From contig NZ_JAFIBM010000001.1 in the NCBI RefSeq assembly GCF_017833035.1, positions 2,170,001 through 2,234,000 of the forward strand: a stretch of 64,000 nt of DNA, given 5' to 3'. This DNA is from Frigoribacterium sp. PvP032. GTDB taxonomy: Bacteria > Actinomycetota > Actinomycetes > Actinomycetales > Microbacteriaceae. The notes beneath the pieces were generated by a model that had not been told where the DNA came from, ran no database searches, and saw nothing but the letters and a program-made list of their open reading frames with translations. How positions within the stretch are numbered: the first letter of the stretch is position 1; the number at the start of each line of letters is the position of its first letter. Shown here in pieces: positions 28,106 through 38,135 of the stretch. Made by a program: the position numbers and the translations under genes.

Positions 28106-29892
28106 CAGGTCTGGGGGATGGCCGGTGCGGGCTCCGTCGACGGAGGGACGCGGTACATCTCGAGGACCTGGGACATGATCTTGTTGAAGGTCGGCGCCGC
28201 GGCGGCCGACGTCTTCATGGTACTGGGCTTGGTGAAGGTCACGACGACGACGTACTTCGGGTCCTCGGCGGGGGCGATGCCCGCGACGGACACCACGCGG
28301 TCGGAACCGTAGCCCGTGCCGTCGGCGCGGGCCATCTCGGCGGTGCCGGTCTTCGCGGCGACCCGGTAGCCGGGGATGGTCAGGGCGTCCTTCTGCTCGC
28401 CTGCCGAGACGACGCTCTCGAGCATGTTCACGGTCGTGTCGGCGGCCCACGGCGACACCACCGTGGTGCCCGCGACGGCCGGTGCCGGCGTGACCGTTCC
28501 GTCGGCGGCCGTGCAGCTCTCGACGAGCTGGGACGGGAGCCGGACACCGTGGTTCCCGAGCGTCTGGAAGATGCTCGCCACGTGCAGCGCCGTCGTCGAC
28601 ACGCCCTGGCCGAACGTGGTGTTGATGCTCGTCTGCTGGTCCCACGAGCTCGCGGGTCGCACGCCCTGCGTCGGCTCGCCGAGGAAGCCAACGGCCGTGG
28701 GCTCGTTCAGCCCGAACTTGACCATGTAGTCGTGACGGGCCTGGGCGCTCAGGTTCTGGCCGAGCAGCGAGATGCCGACGTTCGACGAGTCGCGCAGGAT
28801 GCCGGTCAGGGTGAGCCGCTCGGTCGGGTGGAAGCTGGCGTCGTGGATCTCGCCGCCCCACGGGAACGAACGCGAGTAGGGAACGGTCGCCTGGCTAGTC
28901 GGGGTGGCCTTCCCCGAGTCGAGCAGCATTGCTGCGGTCATGGCCTTGAAGGTCGAGCCGGGCTCGTAGGAGGCGGTGAAGGCCTTCGAGCCGAGGTCGC
29001 CCACGTCCTTCGTCAGGTTCACGTCGTTCGGGTCGACCGAGGGCCAGTCGGCGACGGCCATCAGCTTGCCCGTCGACACCTCCTGGACCACGGCCGTGGC
29101 CGACTCGGCGCCGATGGTCTGCGCCTGCTCGGCGATGGCCTGCTGGGCCATGTACTGGAGGTCCTTGTCGACGGTGAGCTTCAGCGTGCCGCCGGCCACC
29201 GCCTCCTCCTCGGTCACGGTGCTGCCCGGCAGCTGCACGCCGTCGGCGCCGCGCTCGTAGGTCTCGCTGCCGTTCGTGCCGGCCAGGCAGGAGTCGGCCG
29301 TGCGCTCGAGGCCCGCCTGGGGCCCGTCGGTGCCGACGAAGCCGGTCAGGTTGCCGGCCACCGAGCCGTTCGGGTACGTGCGGGCGGACTGCCGCTCGAA
29401 GTAGAGCCAGGACACGCCGCTGTTCTTGAGGTCGCGGACGGCCCGGAAGGCGTCGACGTCGACGCCCTTGACGAGGAACGCGAAGTTGGCCTCGGGGTCG
29501 CGGCTGAGCGCCTCCTCCATCTTGGCCTCCGACGCGCCGGTGATCTCCGCCACCTGGGCGAGCACCTGGTCCACGGACATGGCGACCTTGGTCTTCTCCC
29601 CGTCGGCGTCCGTCGTCGTGACGGTGACGTCGGCGGCGAAGGCCGGCGCGGCGGTGATGTTGTACCGGGTGACGCTGCCTGCGAGGACGGTGCCGTCGTT
29701 CGCGGTGATGTCGCCGCGGTCGCCGTAGGTCACCTGCTGGATCTCGCGCTTGTTCTGCGACTGGGCGTTGAGCTCTGCGGCCTGGACGAGCTGGATGTCG
29801 GCCAGGCGGACGACGAACACGCCGACCAGGGCGATCACGACGGCCATGGCCAGCGTGGCCCGGAGCCGGCGGCTGCGAGGGGCTGTGTTCAC
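28102..29892 (-). CDS. ftsI: Septal peptidoglycan transpeptidase FtsI (class B PBP)
   Basis: Class B penicillin-binding protein that cross-links septal wall in complex with FtsW. The 596-residue protein has a short cytoplasmic tail, one membrane helix (about residues 14-32), a dimerisation/pedestal domain, and the transpeptidase domain with the SxxK motif STFK (about 313), SSN (about 370) and KTGT (about 514). Start ATG at 29892. Upstream is the ftsL-like gene (75 bp gap); downstream murE overlaps by 4 bp. It corresponds to mycobacterial pbpB in position. Confidence 0.95.
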   Translation of the reverse strand: MNTAPRSRRLRATLAMAVVIALVGVFVVRLADIQLVQAAELNAQSQNKREIQQVTYGDRGDITANDGTVLAGSVTRYNITAAPAFAADVTVTTTDADGEKTKVAMSVDQVLAQVAEITGASEAKMEEALSRDPEANFAFLVKGVDVDAFRAVRDLKNSGVSWLYFERQSARTYPNGSVAGNLTGFVGTDGPQAGLERTADSCLAGTNGSETYERGADGVQLPGSTVTEEEAVAGGTLKLTVDKDLQYMAQQAIAEQAQTIGAESATAVVQEVSTGKLMAVADWPSVDPNDVNLTKDVGDLGSKAFTASYEPGSTFKAMTAAMLLDSGKATPTSQATVPYSRSFPWGGEIHDASFHPTERLTLTGILRDSSNVGISLLGQNLSAQARHDYMVKFGLNEPTAVGFLGEPTQGVRPASSWDQQTSINTTFGQGVSTTALHVASIFQTLGNHGVRLPSQLVESCTAADGTVTPAPAVAGTTVVSPWAADTTVNMLESVVSAGEQKDALTIPGYRVAAKTGTAEMARADGTGYGSDRVVSVAGIAPAEDPKYVVVVTFTKPSTMKTSAAAAPTFNKIMSQVLEMYRVPPSTEPAPAIPQTW

Positions 29893-29967
29893 GAAGGTGT
29901 CCTCACCGCGGCAGGCCGTGTGGCGCCGGCCGCTGTCGTCGTCAGGTGCGCCCCGGAGGGCACACCG

Positions 29968-30588
29968 CTAGCGGGTCTGGGGAGCCGCGAGCTGGTCTGG
30001 GGCAGACGCTACCGACGGGGTGCCGGATCCTGCGGTCGCCGCGCCCGTCGTGGCCGAGTCGGCCGACGTGTCCGGGTCGGTGTCCTGGGCTGCCCCCGCG
30101 TCGGTCGCGGCTGTGTCCGGTGCCGCGGTCGCGAGCGGGACGCCGTCCAGCAGCGTGTTCGGGATCAGGTTGTCGGTGCCGTCCGCCGTGCCGTCGGCAG
30201 GGGCCGGGTCGCCGTGCACCGCACCCGTGGTCGGGTCGAGGTACACAGGGTTGGAGTTGCGGACCATGCCCAGCTGCTCGGCGTTGTTCGCGAGGTTCTG
30301 CGGCGACGAGAGGACGTCGAGCTGCTCGGAGTACTTCTGCTGGTCGCGCGTCAGCTCGGTCTTCTCGGCCTGCAGGTCGGAGATCGTGTACGCGCCGTCG
30401 CTCAGGGCGATGCTGATCGCCAGCTGCGTGAGCAGCAGCACGAAGAGGGAGGCGGTCGCCACGAGGGCGTACGCGATCCGCGGGCGTGCGCGACGCTGGG
30501 CCCGGCTCGTGACGATCTCGACCGGAGCACGGCGGGGCTCGTGGGAGGGGCGGCGCTGCGGGATCGGGTCGATCGCGGCGTTGCTCAT
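29968..30588 (-). CDS. FtsL-like divisome membrane protein
   Basis: Protein of 206 residues between rsmH and ftsI, the position of ftsL. It has a basic cytoplasmic tail (about 1-42), one membrane helix ([20 protein letters not shown], about 43-62) and a short coiled coil with the septum-formation pattern ([38 protein letters not shown], in heptads, about 72-110). The last 80 residues are an unusual low-complexity tail rich in Ala, Asp, Thr and Ser, far longer than in typical FtsL. The ATG at 30588 overlaps the rsmH stop codon (ATGA). Role inferred from topology and position. Confidence 0.8.
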   Translation of the reverse strand: MSNAAIDPIPQRRPSHEPRRAPVEIVTSRAQRRARPRIAYALVATASLFVLLLTQLAISIALSDGAYTISDLQAEKTELTRDQQKYSEQLDVLSSPQNLANNAEQLGMVRNSNPVYLDPTTGAVHGDPAPADGTADGTDNLIPNTLLDGVPLATAAPDTAATDAGAAQDTDPDTSADSATTGAATAGSGTPSVASAPDQLAAPQTR

Positions 30589-31535
30589 GCTGTTCTCCGG
30601 ATTCGTTCGGCTGCGCGCAGTCGCACGGGCTTGGCTCGGGGGTTCAGGTCGATCTCGTCCTCGGACGCGAGCTCGGCTCCACGGACGAGGAGGCGGAAGC
30701 CCGGCCGGTGCTCGGGCAGCTCGACCGGCAGCCCCTGGGGCGCCGTCGACGTGGTCCGGGCCGCGAGCTCGCGCTTCACGAAGCGGTCCTCCAGCGACTG
30801 GTAGGCGAGGACGACCATGCGGCCCTCCACGGCGATCCGGTCGAGAGCGGCGGGGACGGCCGCCTCGAGCGACGCCAGCTCGCCGTTGACCTCGATGCGG
30901 AGCGCCTGGAACACGCGCTTCGCGGGGTGACCCGCCCGCTGGAGGGCCATCGGGGTGGCGGCGATGAGGAGGTCGACGAGCTCGCCGCTGCGACGGAGCG
31001 GCGCCTCGGCGCGGTGCTCGACGATGCGGCGGGCGTAGCGCGGGCTGAGCTTCTCCTCGCCGTACTGGTAGAAGATGCGTCGCAGCTCGGACTCGGGGTA
31101 CTCGGCGAGGATCGTCTCGGCCGTGACCGGGGAGGTCGGGTCCATCCGCATGTCGAGCGGGGCGTCCTTCGAGTACGAGAAGCCGCGCTCGACCCGGTCG
31201 AGCTGCAGGGACGAGACGCCGAGGTCGAACAGCACCCCCTGCACCTCGGAGATGCCGAGCCCGTCGAGGGCGTCGGCGACGCCGTCGTAGCGCGTGTGGA
31301 CGAGGCGTGCCCTGTCGCCGAACGGCCGGAGGCGCTCCCCCGCGATCGCCAGCGCCTCGGTGTCGCGGTCGAGGCCCACCACGGTGAGGTCGGGGAACCG
31401 CTCGAGCATCGCGGCGGCGTGGCCGCCCATGCCGAGGGTCGCGTCGACGGCGACGGCACCGGGGCGCGAGATCGCCGGCGCGAGCAGCTCGAGCGTGCGC
31501 TCGAGGAGGACGGGGGTGTGGATCTGTTCTGCCAT
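30585..31535 (-). CDS. rsmH: 16S rRNA (cytosine(1402)-N(4))-methyltransferase
   Basis: SAM-dependent methyltransferase acting on 16S rRNA C1402, the gene classically called mraW. The protein is 316 residues from the ATG at 31535 ([18 protein letters not shown]). The SAM loop [15 protein letters not shown] is near residue 30, followed by [31 protein letters not shown] and the C-terminal [10 protein letters not shown] motif. An in-frame start 18 codons upstream was rejected as the family begins at HTPVL. It is the second gene of the division cluster, 101 bp after mraZ. Confidence 0.96.
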   Translation of the reverse strand: MAEQIHTPVLLERTLELLAPAISRPGAVAVDATLGMGGHAAAMLERFPDLTVVGLDRDTEALAIAGERLRPFGDRARLVHTRYDGVADALDGLGISEVQGVLFDLGVSSLQLDRVERGFSYSKDAPLDMRMDPTSPVTAETILAEYPESELRRIFYQYGEEKLSPRYARRIVEHRAEAPLRRSGELVDLLIAATPMALQRAGHPAKRVFQALRIEVNGELASLEAAVPAALDRIAVEGRMVVLAYQSLEDRFVKRELAARTTSTAPQGLPVELPEHRPGFRLLVRGAELASEDEIDLNPRAKPVRLRAAERIRRTA

Positions 31536-31636
31536 GGCTGACCGGGGCTGGATCCCGGGCCCTGATCCCCATCCATCACGACCTGGCACCGGGGAAGGTG
31601 CGCCAGGGCGGACGGCTGGGAGTCAGGGCCGAGGAG

Positions 31637-32068
31637 CTAGAAGAGCCCGGGGATCACCTCCTCCGTGGTGTTGGCGAACGCGGCCTCCTGGGCCTCGTAG
31701 TAGGTGTTCCAGGCGTCGGTGGCCCAGATCTCGGCACGGTTGCCCGCGCCGATGACCGTCAGGTCGCGGCCGAGGCCCGCGTAGTCGCGCAGCTGCGACG
31801 GGATGGTGACCCGGTTCTGCTTGTCGGGGACGTCGTCGCTGGCGCCTGACAGGAAGAGGCGCATGTAGTCGCGCCCCTCCTTGCTCGTGATCGGCGCCTG
31901 CCGGATGCGCGTGTGCATGTCCTCGAACTCGGCCTGGCTGAAGACGTAGACGCAGCGTTCCTGACCACGGGTCATGACGAGGCCGGAGGCCAGCTCGTCA
32001 CGGAACTTCGCGGGGAGGATGATGCGGCCCTTCTCGTCGAGCTTGGGCGAGTAGGTGCCGAGGAACAT
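31637..32068 (-). CDS. mraZ: Division/cell wall cluster regulator MraZ
   Basis: AbrB-like DNA-binding protein that forms rings and controls its own operon. The 143-residue protein has the two SpoVT/AbrB-like halves with [26 protein letters not shown] and [18 protein letters not shown], each carrying the DxxGR or DxxxR pattern. First gene of the cluster. Start ATG at 32068 with GAGGGGGCGAGG nearby. The upstream gap has three GTGGA repeats at a spacing that fits MraZ boxes. Confidence 0.96.
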   Translation of the reverse strand: MFLGTYSPKLDEKGRIILPAKFRDELASGLVMTRGQERCVYVFSQAEFEDMHTRIRQAPITSKEGRDYMRLFLSGASDDVPDKQNRVTIPSQLRDYAGLGRDLTVIGAGNRAEIWATDAWNTYYEAQEAAFANTTEEVIPGLF

Positions 32069-32113
32069 GCGCCTCGCCCCCTCTCGCCCCGCACCCCGTT
32101 CGTGGCACGTGCC

Positions 32114-32135
32114 TCCACTTTACTCCACAATCCAC
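32114..32135 (-). promoter_or_regulatory. Candidate MraZ boxes and mraZ promoter
   Basis: On the minus strand GTGGA occurs three times (32131-32135, 32124-32128, 32114-32118), the last two with an exact 10-bp period as MraZ-ring operators have. TAAAGT between them (plus-strand ACTTTA, 32117-32122) fits a -10 box about 50 bases before the start codon. Binding is inferred from family knowledge. Confidence 0.5.
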
Positions 32136-32301
32136 CACCCGGATAGGCGCGGCGGGCACGAAAGTGCCTTGCGCCTCCTCAGATCCGCTCCAGTTCGGGG
32201 GTCGTGGGGGTGGAGGAGAAGGGAGGAACCACACCGCGGCCAGCGCAGGGGAAAGGTCGGACCACGGGCCCGCCCGCGGCCGGGAAGCCCCGGGCACACG
32301 A

Positions 32302-32331
32302 GAAAAGGGGCCGGCCCGAAGGCCGACCCCT
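32302..32331 (-). terminator. Rho-independent terminator after DUF3040 gene
   Basis: On the minus strand an 11-bp stem with one mismatch (AGGGGTCGGCC/GGCCGGCCCCT), a UUCG-type loop, and then TTTTCT. It is the most classical intrinsic terminator in the window. It ends the DUF3040 transcript and isolates the division cluster promoter. Confidence 0.85.
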
Positions 32332-32355
32332 GAGGTCGTGGTGCGAAGTGGAGGA

Positions 32356-32769
32356 CTAGGAGCGGTCGCCGTCCTGGCGGCGTTCCCACCGGTCGTTGAG
32401 GCGGTCCATCATGCTGCCGCTGCGGGCCGGGCGGGAGGCCGCGGGGCGGGATGCGCCAGAAGCCGGCGAGGTCGCCGAGGGGCGAGCCTGTGCACCGCGG
32501 CGAGGAGGCGCCATCGCGAACACGGCACCGGCCACGAGGAGCACGAAGCCGGCGACGCCCACGAGGGGGCCGACGGGAGGCTGGCGGATGATGACGCCCG
32601 TGACGATGACGGCGATGCCGACGAGGGCTGCGAGCACGCCGATGACGACCATCGTGTAGTTCGGGCGCCCACGGCGCCCGCCGACCGTCGCCACGAAGTC
32701 GGAGTCGTTGCTGTAGAGGCTCCGCTCCATCTCTTCGAGGAGTCGTTGCTCCTGTTCGGAAAGTGGCAT
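32356..32769 (-). CDS. DUF3040 membrane protein
   Basis: Actinobacterial DUF3040 protein, 137 residues, unknown function. It starts with the family signature MPLSEQEQRLLEEMERSLY (residues 1-19), followed by two hydrophobic helices (about 41-61 and 65-84) and a cytoplasmic tail rich in Ala/Ser/Pro/Arg. The ATG at 32769 has GAAGGGA upstream; an in-frame start 7 codons earlier was rejected. A DUF3040 gene next to mraZ is common in actinobacteria. Divergent from the polyprenyl synthase. Confidence 0.88.
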   Translation of the reverse strand: MPLSEQEQRLLEEMERSLYSNDSDFVATVGGRRGRPNYTMVVIGVLAALVGIAVIVTGVIIRQPPVGPLVGVAGFVLLVAGAVFAMAPPRRGAQARPSATSPASGASRPAASRPARSGSMMDRLNDRWERRQDGDRS

Positions 32770-32831
32770 CTCTTTGTTCCCTTCGAGCACAGGCCCCGCG
32801 GCCTCGGGATCACCGCGTGTGGATACGGGCG

Positions 32832-32837
32832 AGTGTA
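32832..32837 (-). promoter_or_regulatory. DUF3040 gene -10 box
   Basis: TACACT on the minus strand, 62 bases before the ATG at 32769. It sits about 17 bp from the divergent TAGGCT box, so RNA polymerase cannot occupy both promoters at once. Confidence 0.35.
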
Positions 32838-32854
32838 TGCCCGCGCGCTGTGGC

Positions 32855-32860
32855 TAGGCT
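32855..32860 (+). promoter_or_regulatory. Leaderless promoter of the polyprenyl synthase gene
   Basis: TAGGCT followed by 7 bases and then the GTG start at 32868. This spacing puts the first transcribed base at or next to the start codon. No Shine-Dalgarno sequence lies between them. Confidence 0.55.
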
Positions 32861-32867
32861 AGGCAGC

Positions 32868-33989
32868 GTGGCTGAGAGTACGCGGTTAGTGGACGTCGTT
32901 CAAGAGCGCATCGATCGGTTCCTCGACGACCGCCGACCGGCCCTCCGGGGCATCGCCGACGACCTCTCCCCCTTCGCCCTGTTCTCGAGCGACCTGCTGC
33001 GGGGCGGCAAGCGGTTCCGTGCCCTCTTCTGCTACTGGGGCTGGCAGTCCGTGGCCGGTCGCGACGCGGGCTTCGACCCTCTCGGCGCCCCGGTCGACCA
33101 GCGGTCGCTCGACGCCGTGATGACCGCCTCGGTCGGCCTGGAGTTCTTCCACGCCGCCGCGCTCGTGCACGACGACATCATGGACAACTCCGACACCCGT
33201 CGAGGGCGGCCGGCCGCGCACCGTCGTTTCGAGGCCCTGCACCGTGACGGCGGCTGGTTGGGCTCCGCACCTGACTTCGGCACGTCGGCAGCGCTGCTGA
33301 TGGGCGATCTCCTCCTGGCGTGGAGCGACGAGCAGATCAGCGAGGCCCTCGACTCCCTCGAGTCCCGGGGCGCGGCCCTCTCGGCACGACGCGAGTTCAA
33401 CCGCATGCGCACCGAGGTCACGGTGGGCCAGTATCTCGACATCCTCGAGGAGAACGCCTGGCGGAGCGTCCCCGACGTCGACCTCCTCCCCCGCGCCCAG
33501 CGGGTCATCGTCTACAAGTCGGCCAAGTACAGCGTCGAGGCGCCGCTGACGATCGGGGCGGCCATGGCCGGCGGCACCGAGGCCGAACTCGAGTCGCTGC
33601 GGCGTTTCGGGCTCCCCCTCGGCATCGCCTACCAGCTGCGCGACGACCTGCTCGGCGTCTTCGGCGATCCCGAGGTGACGGGCAAGCCCGCAGGAGACGA
33701 CCTCCGCGAGGGCAAGCGCACGGTCCTGGTGGCAACGGCCCGTCGGGCCCTGCCGCCGAGCTCGGTCCGGCTGCTCGACGAGCTGCTCGGCGATCCCGAC
33801 CTCGACGACGACCAGATCGGCGTGCTGCAGGCGACGCTGCGTGAGTCAGGCGCGGTGGAGGCGGTCGAGCAGTCGATCACCGACCAGGTCGAGCGGGCCG
33901 TCGCGGCCCTCGACGGAGCTGACCTCGCTCCGTCCGCCAGGGCCCAGCTGACTCGACTCGCCGACACGGTGACGAAGCGCACCTACTGA
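32868..33989 (+). CDS. Polyprenyl (geranylgeranyl-type) diphosphate synthase
   Basis: Trans-isoprenyl diphosphate synthase of 373 residues that elongates allylic diphosphates with IPP. The first Asp-rich motif is DDIMDNSDTRRG (about residue 103) and the second is DDLLGVFGD (about 260); GGKRFRALF with the IPP-binding Lys/Arg comes near residue 45. The GTG start at 32868 is supported by a -10 box exactly 7 bases upstream. By position it matches mycobacterial idsA2 (Rv2173). Product chain length cannot be assigned with certainty; the bulky Phe-Phe before the first motif (LEFFHAAALVHDD) would allow a short- to medium-chain product. Confidence 0.9.
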   Translation: MAESTRLVDVVQERIDRFLDDRRPALRGIADDLSPFALFSSDLLRGGKRFRALFCYWGWQSVAGRDAGFDPLGAPVDQRSLDAVMTASVGLEFFHAAALVHDDIMDNSDTRRGRPAAHRRFEALHRDGGWLGSAPDFGTSAALLMGDLLLAWSDEQISEALDSLESRGAALSARREFNRMRTEVTVGQYLDILEENAWRSVPDVDLLPRAQRVIVYKSAKYSVEAPLTIGAAMAGGTEAELESLRRFGLPLGIAYQLRDDLLGVFGDPEVTGKPAGDDLREGKRTVLVATARRALPPSSVRLLDELLGDPDLDDDQIGVLQATLRESGAVEAVEQSITDQVERAVAALDGADLAPSARAQLTRLADTVTKRTY

Positions 33990-34036
33990 CGGCCAGAGGA
34001 GGCTGACGGTCAGAGGAGGCTGACGGTCAGAGCAGG
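33986..34036. repeat. Three 17-bp tandem repeats at convergent stop codons
   Basis: CTGACGGYCAGAGSAGG occurs three times head to tail (33986, 34003, 34020). The first copy holds the polyprenyl synthase TGA and the third encodes the last codons and stop of the convergent Rv2175c-like gene. Copies differ at one or two positions. Confidence 0.85.
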
Positions 34037-34383
34037 CTCTGCGCGACCCGTCGGACCTCGGCCTTGCGCCCGGCGCGCAGCGCCTCGACCGGGGAGACGC
34101 CCAGGCTGTCCTCGACGGAGAGCATCCAGTCGAGCGCCTCGTCGTCGGTGAAGCCGTTGTCGGAGAGCACGGTCGCGGTGCCGCGGAGCTCGTGCATGGG
34201 CTCGCCGTCGACGAGGAACGCGGCGGGGGTCACGACGACGCCGTCGACCCGCGTGGAGATGAGGACGTGGTCCTCGAAGAGCCGGTGCACACGGCTCACG
34301 CTGAGGCCGAGCATCTCGACGAGGTCCGGCACGGCCAGCCACTCGGTGTCGTCGAACCAGGGCTGCTGAGAGAGATCGGTCAC
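34027..34383 (-). CDS. Rv2175c-family DNA-binding protein
   Basis: Small winged-helix type DNA-binding protein of 118 residues, homologous to mycobacterial Rv2175c. EWLAVPDLVEMLGLSVSRVHRLFEDHVLI (about residues 14-42) forms the helix-turn-helix. The rest, with FLVDGEPMHELRGTATVLSDNGFTDDEALDWML, is family-typical. In M. tuberculosis Rv2175c is a substrate of the neighbouring kinase PknL; here the PASTA kinase lies 1.7 kb away, with a LysM gene between. Thr/Ser in the N-terminal MTDLSQQ could be the phosphorylation site, an inference. GTG start at 34383. Confidence 0.88.
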   Translation of the reverse strand: MTDLSQQPWFDDTEWLAVPDLVEMLGLSVSRVHRLFEDHVLISTRVDGVVVTPAAFLVDGEPMHELRGTATVLSDNGFTDDEALDWMLSVEDSLGVSPVEALRAGRKAEVRRVAQSLL

Positions 34384-34581
34384 GGGTCAACCTTGCCACG
34401 GACACTCGGGCCTCCGCGCCGTTCCGTACTGCCGGAGACACGTCTGTCACGCGAACAACATGAGTCACACCCGTCACTGTGATTGACACGGGTGGCCTCC
34501 TGTGCCAACTTTGCAGCACGAGACACGCCGTCGCGGATCAGGTTGTCGACGTGTCGGACGCCACGACCCGAGGATCACCTC

Positions 34582-35973
34582 ATGAACGACAGAAGCTCGG
34601 ACCGCGCCCTCGACCTCGACGGTTCTCCCGACACGCCCCGCGCCACACGGCTGCCCGGCGCCGCCTTCGGACGGGGCGCCCTCGACGCCGACGGCCGCGG
34701 GGCCCGCTCGAGGGTCGCCCGCTCCATGCTCCAGACGGTCCCCATCATGCTCGTCGGCTCGATGGCCCTCAGCCTCGGCATGACCGGTCCCGTCGCCTCG
34801 CTGGCGCACGACCAGCAGCCCACGAAGAAGCCGCACGCCTCACCGCGTCCGCTCGCGCTGCCGCCGACCGCCGCCGCTCCCGCGCCCGAGACGTCCGTCG
34901 CGACGGTGGACGTCGCCGCGTCGTCGAGGACCGTGCTCGCGCCGTCGACCTACACGGTGGTGGCAGGCGACACCGTCGCCAGCATCGCCGGGTCGTTCGG
35001 GCTCAGCACCGCCTCCGTGCTGGCCCTCAACGGCCTCAGCTGGAAGTCGACCATCTTCCCCGGCCAGACGCTCAGCCTGGTCGCGTCGGCGCCGGCACCC
35101 GCTCCCTCCGCGACGACCAGCCCGCCGCGGACCGCCGCGGCAGGCAGCTACACGATCGCCCGCGGCGACACCCTCAGCTCGATCGCCGGCGCGCACGGCG
35201 TGAGCACCGCCTCCCTGCTCGGCGCCAACGGCCTGAGCTGGTCGAGCATCATCTACCCGGGCCAGGTGCTCTCCCTGCCCGGCGGGGCGTCGACGGCGGC
35301 GGCCCCTGCGGCGCCGGCTGCCGCAGCGCACTCCCCCGCCGCGGGCGCCGGGCACGTCATCCGGAGCGGCGAGACCGTCGCCTCCATCGCCCGGCAGACC
35401 GGCACGACCGTCCAGGCGCTCCTGGCCGCCAACGGGCTGAGCATGACGAGCACGATCTACGCCGGCCGCACCCTGGTGGTCCCCGGCGCCTCCTCGCCCG
35501 CTCCCGCCGCCGCGGCCCCCACGGTCGCCGCGGCCACCGTCGTGACCCCGCTGAGCGCCAGCGCGACCCTCACCGCCGAGCAGCAGCAGAACGCCCGCGT
35601 GGTCATCCGCGTCGGTCGTGAGCTCGGAGTCGGCGACCAGGCCATCGTCGTCGCCCTGGCGGCGGCGGCGCAGGAGTCCAGCCTCAGGAACATCGACCAC
35701 GGCGACCGCGACTCCCTCGGCCTCTTCCAGCAGCGTCCGAGCACCGGCTGGGGCACACCCGCCCAGCTCACGGACGCGGCCCACGCGACGAAGCTCTTCT
35801 TCGGCGGTCGGACCAACCCGAACCCGGGCAAGACCCGTGGCCTGCTCGACATCCGCGGCTGGGCCTCGATGTCGCTGACGGACGCCGCCCAGGCGGTGCA
35901 GCTCTCTGCCCACCCCACGGCCTACGCCAAGTGGGAGGCGCCGGCGCGCACGTGGCTCAGCACGCTGGGCTGA
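34582..35973 (+). CDS. Secreted LysM protein with lysozyme-like domain
   Basis: Exported or membrane-anchored wall protein of 463 residues. The N-terminus is cytoplasmic (about 1-48), followed by a hydrophobic segment (MLQTVPIMLVGSMALSLGMTG, about 50-72). Three LysM domains follow at about 123-167, 189-233 and 259-303, each with GDT/GET-(L/V)-x-SIA and a late NGLS motif, separated by Ala/Pro linkers. The C-terminal 130 residues match the actinobacterial lysozyme-like domain (AAQESSLRNIDHGDRDSLGLFQQRPSTGWGT), with Glu in AQES as the possible catalytic residue. Likely a peptidoglycan hydrolase. The ATG at 34582 has GAGGATC upstream. It is inserted between the Rv2175c-like gene and the kinase. 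Confidence 0.85.
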   Translation: MNDRSSDRALDLDGSPDTPRATRLPGAAFGRGALDADGRGARSRVARSMLQTVPIMLVGSMALSLGMTGPVASLAHDQQPTKKPHASPRPLALPPTAAAPAPETSVATVDVAASSRTVLAPSTYTVVAGDTVASIAGSFGLSTASVLALNGLSWKSTIFPGQTLSLVASAPAPAPSATTSPPRTAAAGSYTIARGDTLSSIAGAHGVSTASLLGANGLSWSSIIYPGQVLSLPGGASTAAAPAAPAAAAHSPAAGAGHVIRSGETVASIARQTGTTVQALLAANGLSMTSTIYAGRTLVVPGASSPAPAAAAPTVAAATVVTPLSASATLTAEQQQNARVVIRVGRELGVGDQAIVVALAAAAQESSLRNIDHGDRDSLGLFQQRPSTGWGTPAQLTDAAHATKLFFGGRTNPNPGKTRGLLDIRGWASMSLTDAAQAVQLSAHPTAYAKWEAPARTWLSTLG

Positions 35974-36062
35974 CCTGCCCCGGCGGCCTCGGCGGCGACC
36001 ACGGCACCGACCTCGTTCGACACGCGCCGGTGAGCCGCCCCGGCCACCGGCCGGTCGACTCG

Positions 36063-36068
36063 TAAGAT
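36063..36068 (+). promoter_or_regulatory. Leaderless promoter of the PASTA kinase
   Basis: TAAGAT followed by exactly 7 bases and the ATG at 36076; no ribosome-binding site between. No recognisable -35. Confidence 0.55.
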
Positions 36069-36075
36069 CGCCTCG

Positions 36076-38034
<1,959 letters not shown>

Positions 38035-38040
38035 CGCCAG

Positions 38041-38060
38041 AGCCTGCCAGAGCCTGCCAG
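38041..38060. repeat. Two 10-bp tandem repeats after the kinase gene
   Basis: AGCCTGCCAG twice in tandem, preceded by a partial copy, directly after the kinase TGA and before the terminator hairpin. Confidence 0.7.
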
Positions 38061-38064
38061 GGAC

Positions 38065-38104
38065 CACGAAGGGCCCGCCTCCCCCAGGAGGCGGGCCCTT
38101 CGTG
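38065..38104. terminator. Bidirectional terminator hairpin
   Basis: Perfect 18-bp stem CACGAAGGGCCCGCCTCC with its complement around a CCCA loop, between the convergent kinase and aroG genes. Confidence 0.88.
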
Positions 38105-38135
38105 TCGGTCTCGCGGTGAGCCGAGGAGGCGCGGC

